From positions 57,125 through 121,124 of the forward strand of contig JBALXS010000003.1 in assembly GCA_036960485.1 (NCBI GenBank): a stretch of DNA of 64,000 bases, read 5' to 3'. A program made the translations under genes and the position numbers. The notes beneath the pieces were generated by a model. That model saw only the letters and a list, made by a program, of their open reading frames with translations. It was not told where the DNA came from and did no database searches. Positions 55,631 to 64,000 of the stretch are shown in pieces; position 1 is the first letter of the stretch; each line of letters opens with the position of its first letter. The stretch comes from Rs1 sp036960485 (GTDB taxonomy: Bacteria > Pseudomonadota > Gammaproteobacteria > Pseudomonadales > Balneatricaceae).

Positions 55631-56170
55631 ATGGATTATGAAAAAGTACTCAAATTTTGGTTCGAAGAGCTAACTCCGGCGCAGTGGTGGAAGAAAGACC
55701 CACAATTAGATTTAATTATTAAAGAGCAGTTTTTTGACCTCTATGAGCAAGCTTGTGCAGGTGAACTTTATCAATGGAGAGAGAGTGGCAAAGGGCGATT
55801 AGCTGAAGTTATTATACTAGATCAGTTTTCCAGGAATATGTTTAGAGGATCAGCCCAAGCGTTCGCTACAGATTCAATGGCGCTAGTATTGAGCCAAGAA
55901 GCCATTAGAGTAGGGCACGACATGGCATTGAGTGATAATGAAAGAAATTTTTTGTATATGCCTTTCATGCACAGTGAATCTATGGCAATACATAAGCTAG
56001 CAAAAGCGTTATTTAAAAGCGTAGCTTCGCAAGGCAGTGTTGAAAGCGCTGAACAACATTACGATATTATTAAGAGGTTTGGCCGATACCCTCACAGAAA
56101 TCAACTGCTTTGGAGAGAGTCTAGCGAAGAAGAAATGGATTTCTTAGAGCAGCCCGGTTCTCGTTTTTAA
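55631..56170 (+). CDS. DUF924 family protein
   Basis: A 179-residue all-helical tetratricopeptide-like protein. FWFEELTPAQWWKKDPQLD, IILDQFSRNMFRGSAQAFATD and LYMPFMHSE are diagnostic of the DUF924 family, whose function is unknown. ATG 55631 is preferred over an in-frame TTG at 55610 because AGAGGA lies 6 bp before it. It has its own promoter region of about 180 bp. Confidence 0.85.
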   Translation: MDYEKVLKFWFEELTPAQWWKKDPQLDLIIKEQFFDLYEQACAGELYQWRESGKGRLAEVIILDQFSRNMFRGSAQAFATDSMALVLSQEAIRVGHDMALSDNERNFLYMPFMHSESMAIHKLAKALFKSVASQGSVESAEQHYDIIKRFGRYPHRNQLLWRESSEEEMDFLEQPGSRF

Positions 56171-56324
56171 GCATTAGTAAGCGTCAGCAGTTTTTGTTAA
56201 TGAAACAGTCTTCTAGAACAAGTGTGCGCTTACAACAGCTTCATATTTTGAATGAACACCCATTGAAACAGCTTTGAAGGATTTCATCTCAATGTCATCG
56301 CTTTGAATTAAACAGAAACAGGCG

Positions 56325-57158
56325 ATGATATTGTTGAATAAAATTATAACGCTAGGCCCTAGCGGAACTTACTCAGAACTGGCTACTAAAAACTATCTAT
56401 CCCAACATGATTTGTCTTTAGAAATCCTCTATTACAATTCAATAGGTAAATCTCTAAATGCGATTGGTAAAGATGCGAATTTAGGTGTTTTACCCATCGA
56501 AAATTTTTCAGAAGGGTTTGTTAATCTCGTTTTAGATCACCTTGTTAATGCGCAATTATATATCTGTGCAGAGTTGTTGTTACCTATCCAATTTTCGCTA
56601 GTAAGCTACTGTGACAAAGCTGTTGACATCGACACTGTTTACGTACAGTTCGTGGCAAAAGGCCAGTGTGCGGAGTATTTAGATACCTTATCGGGCGTTA
56701 GCTTTGTAAGTACAGATAGTAACACGCAAACGCTGTTAGCAATTGCAGAGCAAAAAAACGCTGCAGCAGTAATTCCAAGCCACTTATTAAAAGATCAAAA
56801 ATTCAACCATGTGATTGAAAATATCACCGATTATAAAAACAATCAAACGCGTTTTTTGCTGTTTTCAGATCAACCTAATCTTTCTTATAATGGTAATTCT
56901 AGTGCTTATAAAACCAGTATATTGGTGCTCTTTCATGATGACTACCCAGGATTTCTAGAAGGTGTATTGAGTAAATTTACTGAGCATAAAATAAACCTAA
57001 CCTCGATTGTTTCAAGGCCGACGCGCCAAACCTTCGGTCACTATCATTTCTTTATTGATTTAGAAGGCCACCAACAAGATTTGCTAATCGCTGCGGCACT
57101 AGAGGAAGTTCAACACGAATATAGAGTGAAAGTATTAGGCTCATATCTCAAATCATAA
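56325..57158 (+). CDS. pheA: Prephenate dehydratase with ACT domain
   Basis: The enzyme converts prephenate to phenylpyruvate for phenylalanine synthesis. Residues 1-180 form the periplasmic-binding-like catalytic domain (LGPSGTYSELA, GVLPIENF, NQTRFLLF containing the catalytic Thr), and 195-270 form the regulatory ACT domain with SRPTRQTFGHYHFFIDLEG. There is no chorismate mutase domain, unlike in the usual gammaproteobacterial fusion, so it may be a second, free-standing PheA. The start is ATG 56325 with a weak AGG site. Confidence 0.87.
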   Translation: MILLNKIITLGPSGTYSELATKNYLSQHDLSLEILYYNSIGKSLNAIGKDANLGVLPIENFSEGFVNLVLDHLVNAQLYICAELLLPIQFSLVSYCDKAVDIDTVYVQFVAKGQCAEYLDTLSGVSFVSTDSNTQTLLAIAEQKNAAAVIPSHLLKDQKFNHVIENITDYKNNQTRFLLFSDQPNLSYNGNSSAYKTSILVLFHDDYPGFLEGVLSKFTEHKINLTSIVSRPTRQTFGHYHFFIDLEGHQQDLLIAAALEEVQHEYRVKVLGSYLKS

Positions 57159-57181
57159 TTATCGATAGCACTTAGATCAGA

Positions 57182-57736
57182 TTAAAGATCAGCAGGGTTA
57201 ATAAGTGCAGTTAATACGTGATCTTGCCATTTGCCGGCTATTTTTAAATAGGCCGGCGCATAGCCTTCCCGCTCAAAGCCTAACGCACTTAAAACATTCT
57301 CACTGCGGTTGTTGGTTGGAATATAATTGGCCATTATCCTATGAAATTTTTGCTTGGCAAACATGTAGTTGATGGATGCTTTAAGTGCTTCTTGCATTAG
57401 GCCTTGCCCTTGATGATCAACCGAAATTGCATAACCTAAATGGCATGCTTGCATAGCGCCACGCACCGCATTCGAAAAATTACAAACACCTAATACCTCA
57501 TCATCTTTTTTATTGAGAATGACAAAGTGAAAAGCAGATTGCTGCTTAAAAGCGAGTAGTGCGCTTTTTATGCGCAATTGAATCTCAAATTCACTGGTAT
57601 AGTCAGGATCGCGCACAGGCTCCCACGGAGCTAGATGCTCTTTGTTAAGCTGCAAATATCTTCTTAGTAAAGGAAACTCTTGTGGAGTAAGTAAACCGAT
57701 ATTCAAACGTTTGGTTTCTATGATGGTAATCGACAT
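57182..57736 (-). CDS. GNAT N-acetyltransferase, RimJ-like
   Basis: A 184-residue acetyltransferase close to E. coli RimJ, which acetylates the N-terminus of ribosomal protein uS5. The HLGYAISVDHQGQGLMQEAL, HRIMANYIPTNNRSENVL and WQDHVLTAL stretches match RimJ strongly, including the acetyl-CoA loop QGQGLM. It converges with the pheA-like gene. Paralogues of RimJ with other substrates exist. Confidence 0.82.
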   Translation of the reverse strand: MSITIIETKRLNIGLLTPQEFPLLRRYLQLNKEHLAPWEPVRDPDYTSEFEIQLRIKSALLAFKQQSAFHFVILNKKDDEVLGVCNFSNAVRGAMQACHLGYAISVDHQGQGLMQEALKASINYMFAKQKFHRIMANYIPTNNRSENVLSALGFEREGYAPAYLKIAGKWQDHVLTALINPADL

Positions 57737-58248
57737 TAACGATTTTCCTTATTCGTTCGATGAATTCTCTTACATTTTAAAAAGAGATAAAAATTTAGAT
57801 CTAAACGCCATTTGATTTTTATTGCTATATTTTCGCGTATTTATTGTGATTAGCAAACCTGTCATTGGTAGAGCAGAAGCATGCTAACAGCGCAATGAAG
57901 TATACGCAAAAGGAGAGCGTCAAAGGATAGAAATTTTCTACAAAGAACGAGTGTTGACAGCCAAAACTAAACTTGTATATTGGGATTTTGCAAACATAAA
58001 TAAATATTGACGAAGGAAAGTAGCAACGATTTCTGCTCTTTAGTTATGCAGATATAGCTGATTCCCTGGTAGCAAATATCTTATAACCCTAGATGCTTCA
58101 CAGGTAATCGAGGATATGAGCCAAAGTTGCTGTTACTGTAGATAAAAACACCATTCATTGGGTATAAAAATTTACTGCTTAGCAGTAGTTACAACTTAAG
58201 TGTTAAGAATTAAATATAGGTTTGATATAGGGGAAGGCAGAGGAAATG
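57737..58248. other. 512-bp intergenic region
   Basis: Lies between the acetyltransferase start and the scoB terminator. It should hold the acetyltransferase promoter. No ORF with a ribosome site, RNA gene or repeat was seen. Confidence 0.4.
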
Positions 58249-58287
58249 TAAAAACCGCGGCTATTAAAGTTATTAATAACAGCGGCT
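58249..58287 (-). terminator. Intrinsic terminator of the scoAB operon
   Basis: Read on the minus strand, CCGCTGTTATT pairs with AATAGCCGCGG (two G-U pairs) around a 9-nt loop, followed by TTTTT. It starts 24 bp after the scoB stop. Confidence 0.75.
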
Positions 58288-58308
58288 TTGGTATTGATGG
58301 GTAATTAA

Positions 58309-58965
58309 TCAGAACTCAATTTCGGGTACAAAATCAGGTACGATCAGTTTACCAGCGGTTTTAGCCACGATTTCATCAACAGAAACACCCGGCGCTCGCT
58401 CTCTTAGAATGAACGCTTGATCTGCTATTTCTAGATAGGCTAAATCAGTAAGTACTTTTTTGATACATCCAGCGCCAGTTAAGGGCAGCGTGCATCTATC
58501 TAATAATTTCGATTCACCGTGTTTTGAGGCGTGGGTCATGGTAACAATAATGTTATCAGCTCCGGCGACTAAATCCATGGCACCGCCCATCCCTTTGATT
58601 AGCTTATTAGGGATCATCCAAGATGCAATGTTACCGAGAACATCGACTTCAAATGCGCCAAGTACGGTTAAGTCAACATGGCCGCCGCGTATCATGGCGA
58701 AAGATTCTGCAGAAGAAAATATTGACGCACCGGTTGCTGCTGTAACGGTTTGCTTGCCGGCATTAATCATATCGGCATCGACTTCGCTATCGGTTGGGAA
58801 AGGGCCCATGCCTAATAAGCCGTTTTCAGATTGCAGCATCACTTCAATATCATCGGGAATATAGTTAGCCACTAAAGTAGGGATACCGATGCCTAAGTTG
58901 ACATAAAACCCATCTTGTAATTCACGGGCAACTCTTATAGCAATTTGTTCGCGCGTCAGTGCCAT
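58309..58965 (-). CDS. scoB: 3-oxoacid CoA-transferase subunit B
   Basis: The beta subunit of succinyl-CoA:acetoacetate CoA-transferase, converting acetoacetate to acetoacetyl-CoA. Catalytic Glu47 lies in MLQSENGLLGMGPFP; VNLGIGIPT and GGHVDLTVLGAFEVD are conserved. 218 residues. It follows scoA on the same strand after 168 bp. Together they could consume acetoacetate from the HMG-CoA lyase family step encoded at 49.6 kb. Confidence 0.93.
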   Translation of the reverse strand: MALTREQIAIRVARELQDGFYVNLGIGIPTLVANYIPDDIEVMLQSENGLLGMGPFPTDSEVDADMINAGKQTVTAATGASIFSSAESFAMIRGGHVDLTVLGAFEVDVLGNIASWMIPNKLIKGMGGAMDLVAGADNIIVTMTHASKHGESKLLDRCTLPLTGAGCIKKVLTDLAYLEIADQAFILRERAPGVSVDEIVAKTAGKLIVPDFVPEIEF

Positions 58966-59133
58966 CGTCTTTTTTGCTCCTTGCTATGCTGTTTAGTATC
59001 AACATAACTTAATTCTTTGAATAAATTATTAAGGCTGTTTTTGTTATGTGTTACAGGCAATATTTTTATCATAGTGCCAGAAAATGCCAGCCTTTAATTT
59101 TTATGTGTTTTAAGGTTTACATACAAAGCGCGC

Positions 59134-59832
59134 TTAGTTTTTAACTGTGCGTTGCTCTATGCGTTTTTCAAAATTGCCTTTTATAACACGATTTACATAA
59201 ATACCAGGGGTGTGGATTTGCGAGGGATCTAATTCACCAGGCTCGACGATTTCTTCAACTTCAACCACGGTAATTTTTCCAGCGGTTGCGGCAAGAGGGT
59301 TAAAGTTTTGCGCAGTATGGCGATAAATAACATTACCAAAAGTATCTGCTTTCCAACCTTTTACGATCGCGAAATCACCGGTAATTGCTTCTTCTAAAAT
59401 GTAAGAACGATCCGCGAACTCGCGAACTTCTTTGCCATCACCTACGGGGGTACCAAAACCTGTTGCTGTATAGAAAGCGGGGATACCCGCGCCGCCTGCG
59501 CGCATTTTTTCAGCTAAGGTTCCTTGAGGCGTTAATTCAACTTCAAGCTCTCCTGCTAGCAGTTGCTTTTCAAAAAGAGCATTTTCACCAACATATGAAG
59601 ATATCATTTTCTTTACTTGTCTATCTTCTAGTAAAATGCCTAAGCCAAAACCATCGACACCGCAGTTGTTTGATACGACTGTTAAATCTTTCGCCCCAGA
59701 TTTTTTTATTTGAGCGATCAAGTTTTCAGGGATACCGCAGAGGCCAAATCCACCTGCTAAAACAGTCATGCCATCTTCTAGACCAGCCATTGCTTCTTCG
59801 TAGCTATTTACTACTTTATTAAAACCAGACAT
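59134..59832 (-). CDS. scoA: 3-oxoacid CoA-transferase subunit A
   Basis: The alpha subunit of the same enzyme. The GGFGLCGIPENLI CoA-binding loop near the N-terminus, SNNCGVDGFGLG, and AGGAGIPAFYTATG are typical. Its 232 residues match the family. It is divergent from a LysR gene over 270 bp, so that regulator probably controls the scoAB operon. AGGAGG-like AGGAATTT precedes the ATG. Confidence 0.93.
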   Translation of the reverse strand: MSGFNKVVNSYEEAMAGLEDGMTVLAGGFGLCGIPENLIAQIKKSGAKDLTVVSNNCGVDGFGLGILLEDRQVKKMISSYVGENALFEKQLLAGELEVELTPQGTLAEKMRAGGAGIPAFYTATGFGTPVGDGKEVREFADRSYILEEAITGDFAIVKGWKADTFGNVIYRHTAQNFNPLAATAGKITVVEVEEIVEPGELDPSQIHTPGIYVNRVIKGNFEKRIEQRTVKN

Positions 59833-60105
59833 AAAATTCCTCCGTGCTCAGTATGAGATGTTAAGTAGAGTTTGTCTGATGATTAACTATTTATCAAATT
59901 TAAAAAATATAAATATTTATTTAATTATTTTATGAATCGAAAAGATCTGCTAGAATTTTAAATAGAAACTTGGGTGAGTGATCGAGAGAGTCTACGAACT
60001 ATGATTATAAATCTTTAATAATAGTTTAGCGCGATAATCGTTTTAGAGGTCTACTGATGTAGATAGATTACTAACTAATACAACAATATAACAAAGGAAA
60101 TGCAT

Positions 60106-61002
60106 TTGAACACTCGTTTTACAGTAAAACAGTTGCGTGCTTTTGTCGCTGTTGCAAAAACCCGCAGCTTCACTGAAGCTTGCGAGCAAGTGCATTTATC
60201 TCAACCCGCATTGAGTATTGCTATTAAAAACCTGGAAGATGCGCTCGGTGGAAAGCTGTTGGTGAGAACAACCAGGGCTTTGAGATTAACGCCTGAAGGG
60301 GATGCTTTTTACAAAACGGCCATGCGCTTATTAACTGATTGGGACGATGCATTCGAAGAAGTTCAGAGTCGTTTTTCACTTTATCGAGGCAAGATAGCTA
60401 TTTCGTGTATGCCATCTTTTGCAGGTAACCAGTTACCGAGCGTGCTGCTGAAATTTAGAGAAAAACATCCAGATATTAACATAGCGGTGCATGATGTTAT
60501 TGCTGAAGAAGTTGTGGAAATGGTACGCAGTGGAAGAGTTGAAATCGGCATTAGTTTTGACCCTGGGGATGCTGATGATCTATTATTTCAGCCGTTGTTT
60601 GAAGATGAATTTATAGCAGCTATTCCGGGAAATCATCCGTTGGCGGTGAAAAAACAATTAACTTGGGAGCAAATAGTGGACGAAGATTTAATTTCATTAC
60701 AAAGACCTTCTAGCATGCGTTTGCAAATTGAAAGAGAGCTCCATAAAATTGATTTACGGCTGAATGTTTCTTATGAAGCACATCAACTGTCGACCATCGG
60801 CCGTATGGTAGCAACAGGATTAGGAATAGGTTTAGTGCCTACACTGTGTGCTCAGCAAATGCGTGACTTAGGCACAATATGCCTACCATTACTTGACCCA
60901 GTTATTTCGCGAAAAGTGGGCATTATCACGCGCAAAAGGTCTGCGCTCTCTGCCGCTGCACAAGGGGTGGTCAATGAATTAATGCTATGTGTTAAAGAGT
61001 GA
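60106..61002 (+). CDS. LysR family regulator divergent from scoAB
   Basis: A LysR protein with the winged helix at 5-65 (FVAVAKTRSFTEACEQVHLSQPALS) and an effector domain from about 90. Two starts compete: TTG 60106, 7 bp after AGGA, giving MNTRFTVKQLRAF, and ATG 60100, only 1 bp from it. I prefer TTG. The divergent arrangement with scoA is the standard one for LysR control. Its effector may be acetoacetate or a related acid, which is inference. Confidence 0.85.
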   Translation: MNTRFTVKQLRAFVAVAKTRSFTEACEQVHLSQPALSIAIKNLEDALGGKLLVRTTRALRLTPEGDAFYKTAMRLLTDWDDAFEEVQSRFSLYRGKIAISCMPSFAGNQLPSVLLKFREKHPDINIAVHDVIAEEVVEMVRSGRVEIGISFDPGDADDLLFQPLFEDEFIAAIPGNHPLAVKKQLTWEQIVDEDLISLQRPSSMRLQIERELHKIDLRLNVSYEAHQLSTIGRMVATGLGIGLVPTLCAQQMRDLGTICLPLLDPVISRKVGIITRKRSALSAAAQGVVNELMLCVKE

Positions 61003-61148
61003 AGTTTTGCGCTATCTTATTTATCAAATAAGCAGGTAGTGATAATTGTGCTACTTCACTGACTTTATCCTTGTGTTATTATCGCTGCGTGCATCATGCA
61101 CAGACCATTCGTCATAGAATGGCTTCAGAATCCACAGCAAGACCCTTA

Positions 61149-62111
61149 TCAGAATTTTTTAGCCAGTAACAATAGTATTTCATAACTAACGGTTGCTGCT
61201 AATAACGCTGACACTCCTGAAACATCATGTGGTGGACTAATGGTATTAATATCAGCAGCAACTATGTTTAACCCCTCACAAGCTCTTATTAGCTGTAATC
61301 CTTCTCTGCTGGTGGCACCGCCAAAAGTTGGTGAGCAAACACCAGGTGCAACACATGGGTCAAAAAAATCCATATCAAAACAGAGATAAACAGCTCTATT
61401 GCCAATTTGCGCTTTAATTCGCGCAAAAGTTTCGTCAATGCCACGGCTAAGTAATTCTTGCATATCAATTAAATTGTATCCCAGCTCCTTACAATAGCTC
61501 ACCACATTAGGCACAAAATGACTGCCTCGGCGACCAACATGGAAACTGTTATGAGGGTCAATCAACCGCTCATGCACAGCGTGTGTAAAAGGGGTTGCAT
61601 TGCTGTATTCGCTCAGTGGATAAGCATCGGTATGTGCGTCAATATGTATGACGACTAAATCAGGATAGGTTTTAGCAAGCGCTCTCATTTGTGGTAACGC
61701 AACCGAACCATCTCCACCTAAAGAAATAGGTACAGCAGCACGTTGGATCACTTGATCCATTGCTTGTTCAATCAGTGTGTAGGTTTTATCTATAGAAGCT
61801 AAATCAACTTCTACATCACCTATATCTTGCACATTTAAGGTAGTAAGAGGGTTGATATTACTCGCGCCGTCAAAAGGGCTAATAAGCCGTGATTGCTGGC
61901 GAATACTGTTCGGCCCAAATCTAGCGCCAATACGTGCAGGATCAGATCCGCAATCAAAGGGTAAACCTAATATGATAGCCTTTGCTTGGCCAGTAGCTTT
62001 AGTGACAGGAGTGTTCATGATAGGAACGCTCATAAAGGGAACGTTCATGAAAGTAGCATCAGAGGGTTGTATTGCAGATAATTGATTAGGCTGGTTGAGC
62101 GTTTGAGGCAT
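61149..62111 (-). CDS. Ureohydrolase (agmatinase/arginase family) with altered metal site
   Basis: A 320-residue manganese ureohydrolase-like protein. DAHTD (158-162) and DMDFFDP (246-252) carry two of the three usual metal motifs, and the arginase-type Glu270 (SREG) is kept. The first motif reads GGDGS at 132-136 instead of GGDHS, so one manganese ligand is missing. ATG 62111 is chosen because AAGGA lies 7 bp upstream. Residues 22-36 are three MxxPx repeats. Agmatinase, guanidinobutyrase and inactive forms are all possible. Confidence 0.8.
   Translation of the reverse strand: MPQTLNQPNQLSAIQPSDATFMNVPFMSVPIMNTPVTKATGQAKAIILGLPFDCGSDPARIGARFGPNSIRQQSRLISPFDGASNINPLTTLNVQDIGDVEVDLASIDKTYTLIEQAMDQVIQRAAVPISLGGDGSVALPQMRALAKTYPDLVVIHIDAHTDAYPLSEYSNATPFTHAVHERLIDPHNSFHVGRRGSHFVPNVVSYCKELGYNLIDMQELLSRGIDETFARIKAQIGNRAVYLCFDMDFFDPCVAPGVCSPTFGGATSREGLQLIRACEGLNIVAADINTISPPHDVSGVSALLAATVSYEILLLLAKKF
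62004..62048 (-). repeat. Three in-frame 15-bp repeats in the ureohydrolase gene
   Basis: The units encode MNVPF, MSVPI and MNTPV, residues 22-36 of the protein, just before the conserved core. They look like a slippage-born extension of the N-terminus. Confidence 0.75.
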
Positions 62112-62263
62112 TATGTTTCCTTGATGAGACTGCAAAGCAATAAGGATACCTTAACCTCAGTAAAAAGAGGATGTTTATTGCTGACATGAATCATAATAAA
62201 GAGGTGTTGAGGTATGTCTTTAATACTGCGCAGATGTCACAGCGCAGCATTAAAGAGTGTAAG

Positions 62264-63379
62264 TTATACAACCATATCTACCTGTTGAATATTGCCAGCT
62301 TGGCCATCTTCCGTTAAATAGAAACTAGAAGATTTCACTTGTCCATTAAATTGGTTATCTGCGCCTTTCAGGTCAAAAGGGGTATCAGTTGCGCCTAAAT
62401 AAATAGCACCGATATTCATTGATTGTAAATTCTCCAGATAATCCTCACCTGGCGTTTTAGTCCATAATTTTAGGTCATTAAATATGCTATCTGCTTCATC
62501 AATATAGTTATTGCCATCCTCATCATAAGCTTTTAAATCAGCAAAGCCATTACCAGATAATGCGCCAAATAACTCAGAGCCATCATTTATAGTGCCATCG
62601 CTATTTTTGTCTAATGCCAGCATTGCCCCTTTGTTAAAAAAACTAATCATCTCCTCGTTCCCATCAGCATCTATATCAAATGCATATTTTTGGTCGGATA
62701 AATCGGCAGATTCACCTGGATAATTGATAATTAAAGGGTCTTTAAACAACACTGATTGGGTAAATTCGGTAGTAGAGGTATAGCTATAGTCACGTTGCAT
62801 AGACATATCTAAAGAAAACGATATATTTTTGCCGTCCATTGTTTTAATTGTTCCACTGGAATTGAATGACATGCTTTCATGTTCTTCAACCGTTTCAGAG
62901 GTATTTAATGACATTTGGATGCTGATACCACCGGGGTTAAACACGCTTGAGGCGTCATCTTGCGGGTAATTTTCGTCAGTAGAAAGGACATCAGTAATCT
63001 CAGTATTAGGGTAATTGAGCGCTTTACCTTCTTGTAGTGATAGGGCTTGGAGCAGTTGTTGAAACATTTTTATACTAGTACGAAGCTCTTGTTCATTCGC
63101 TTCATTCGTTTCTTGAGCGGTTCTAAATCGAAAGCCTCCTGTCGTCATCACTAGAATAGAATTTTTGCCTTCCTCGTCAGACGCTGCGGTTTGCGTATCA
63201 TTACTCAATTGCTCAATAAGTTGTGCAAAACGGGTCGCTGCCGAATTTGTTGCACTATCATCACTATTAGAAGCCGTTAATTGAGAGCCAATATTAATGC
63301 TTGAAGTTGAGGAAAAGGTCCTCGATTCACTTTTTTCATGTGATGTAGTGGTATTAACTTCACTAGATTGAATGATCAT
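62264..63379 (-). CDS. Calcium-loop protein of unknown function
   Basis: A 371-residue acidic protein. The first 200 residues are Ser/Thr-rich and low in complexity. Then come three aspartate loops at about 235-243 (DIDADGNEE), 257-266 (DKNSDGTIND) and 286-297 (DEDGNNYIDEAD), with the SELFGALSGNGFADL linker typical of calcium-binding regions of large bacterial adhesins and RTX-like proteins. There is no signal peptide or RTX nonapeptide. Secretion route and function are unknown. Confidence 0.78.
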   Translation of the reverse strand: MIIQSSEVNTTTSHEKSESRTFSSTSSINIGSQLTASNSDDSATNSAATRFAQLIEQLSNDTQTAASDEEGKNSILVMTTGGFRFRTAQETNEANEQELRTSIKMFQQLLQALSLQEGKALNYPNTEITDVLSTDENYPQDDASSVFNPGGISIQMSLNTSETVEEHESMSFNSSGTIKTMDGKNISFSLDMSMQRDYSYTSTTEFTQSVLFKDPLIINYPGESADLSDQKYAFDIDADGNEEMISFFNKGAMLALDKNSDGTINDGSELFGALSGNGFADLKAYDEDGNNYIDEADSIFNDLKLWTKTPGEDYLENLQSMNIGAIYLGATDTPFDLKGADNQFNGQVKSSSFYLTEDGQAGNIQQVDMVV

Positions 63380-64000
63380 ATGTCATCTCCATTATTGAAA
63401 AATAAAAAATCCTTACAAAAATTGTACTATTTATTTTAAATATAAAAAGTTACCGCTAAAAAAATTAATAAATGGTTTTTAGGCCCTTTAAAGCACAATA
63501 AAGATGTGGGTTTTATTAATAATTTAATTAAAACTGTTTAATTAAAGGTTAATAGAGGCCACTTTTAATTTTAAAAAAGTATCAATAAATTAAAATCATC
63601 TAACATCATGCTTAAGAATTTCAGGCGAATGAAAACCCCTTAAGTTTAATTAGCTAATGGAAAATTGTTTATATTAATAATTACCATAAAAGTTATTTTT
63701 TTGATGTTACTGTTTTATAAGTTATTAAAAATAAACAATTTATCTTTTTTTTGAGAGCTTGTTGTTTTTAAATAATCGTGATCAATCTCCTTCGCGCATG
63801 CATGTATTAAGTTTAAGGTAAAAATAATAAAAGCAAATACTATGCCATAGTGAAAGTGCCAGCGAATAAAGCGTTAACTGCAGAATTTATAGTTTATAAT
63901 AAGTGCGAAATTCTAACGTTTGACTCATTAATATATTGCATAGTAGGTAGCTTGTAAAAACAAGCAAGCAGTACTTGAATACTTATAAAGCCTAACAGAT
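63380..64000. other. 621-bp AT-rich right end of the window
   Basis: Upstream of the calcium-loop gene. Very AT-rich with no ORF of convincing length and no RNA gene seen. The promoter of the calcium-loop gene should be at the left edge. Any gene beginning beyond 64000 cannot be judged. Confidence 0.4.

Noticed and set aside
1..64000. CRISPR arrays, rRNA, tRNA, prophage or intact insertion sequences
   Set aside because: Looked for regular repeat-spacer patterns, T-loop sequences, transposase and integrase motifs while reading; none was found.

Overview
The window is chromosomal DNA from an AT-rich gammaproteobacterium, most like marine members of the Pseudomonadales/Cellvibrionales/Oceanospirillales group. 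The evidence is gene order: truA-trpF-accD-folC-dedD-cvpA-purF followed by yceF/yceD-rpmF-plsX-fabD-fabG-acpP-fabF-pabC-mltG-tmk-holB-pilZ-tatD. TRAP transport and a PrpR-type sigma-54 activator fit the same group. I see no rRNA, tRNA, CRISPR array, prophage or intact insertion sequence. The species assignment is inference.

Layout. 1-19 kb is core: tRNA modification, Trp, fatty acid, folate and purine synthesis, then the complete type II fatty acid cluster leading into thymidylate kinase, DNA polymerase III delta prime and a PilZ protein. 19-27 kb holds a hotdog thioesterase, the ubiquinone hydroxylase UbiF, a 971-residue M16 protease, a DMT exporter, SlyD and ZapE. A 153-bp MITE-like element sits in front of slyD. 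27-36 kb carries an orphan amino-acid binding protein, a chemoreceptor, a Rof-like protein, and a LysR-DMT pair divergent from gabD-gabT (GABA to succinate). 36-38 kb has a gamma-glutamylcyclotransferase-like protein, DgkA and RlmG. 38.6-43.9 kb is a four-gene operon (TetR, MMPL/RND pump, LolA-like carrier, outer-membrane barrel) with two matching palindromic operators. 44-46 kb has a diguanylate cyclase whose promoter and first 14 codons are tandemly duplicated.

46-54 kb is a catabolic module: a PrpR-like sigma-54 activator faces a class III CoA-transferase, an HMG-CoA lyase family enzyme and a DctPQM TRAP transporter, with a good -24/-12 promoter and an upstream palindrome between them. Downstream at 58-60 kb lies a 3-oxoacid CoA-transferase (ScoAB) divergent from a LysR gene. 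Read together, these could take up a branched dicarboxylate such as 3-hydroxy-3-methylglutarate, activate it, cleave it to acetyl-CoA plus acetoacetate, and activate the acetoacetate. That pathway is inference. 54-57.7 kb holds ung, a racemase-fold protein, a DUF924 protein, prephenate dehydratase and a RimJ-like acetyltransferase. The right end has a ureohydrolase lacking a canonical metal-ligand histidine and a calcium-loop protein of unknown role.
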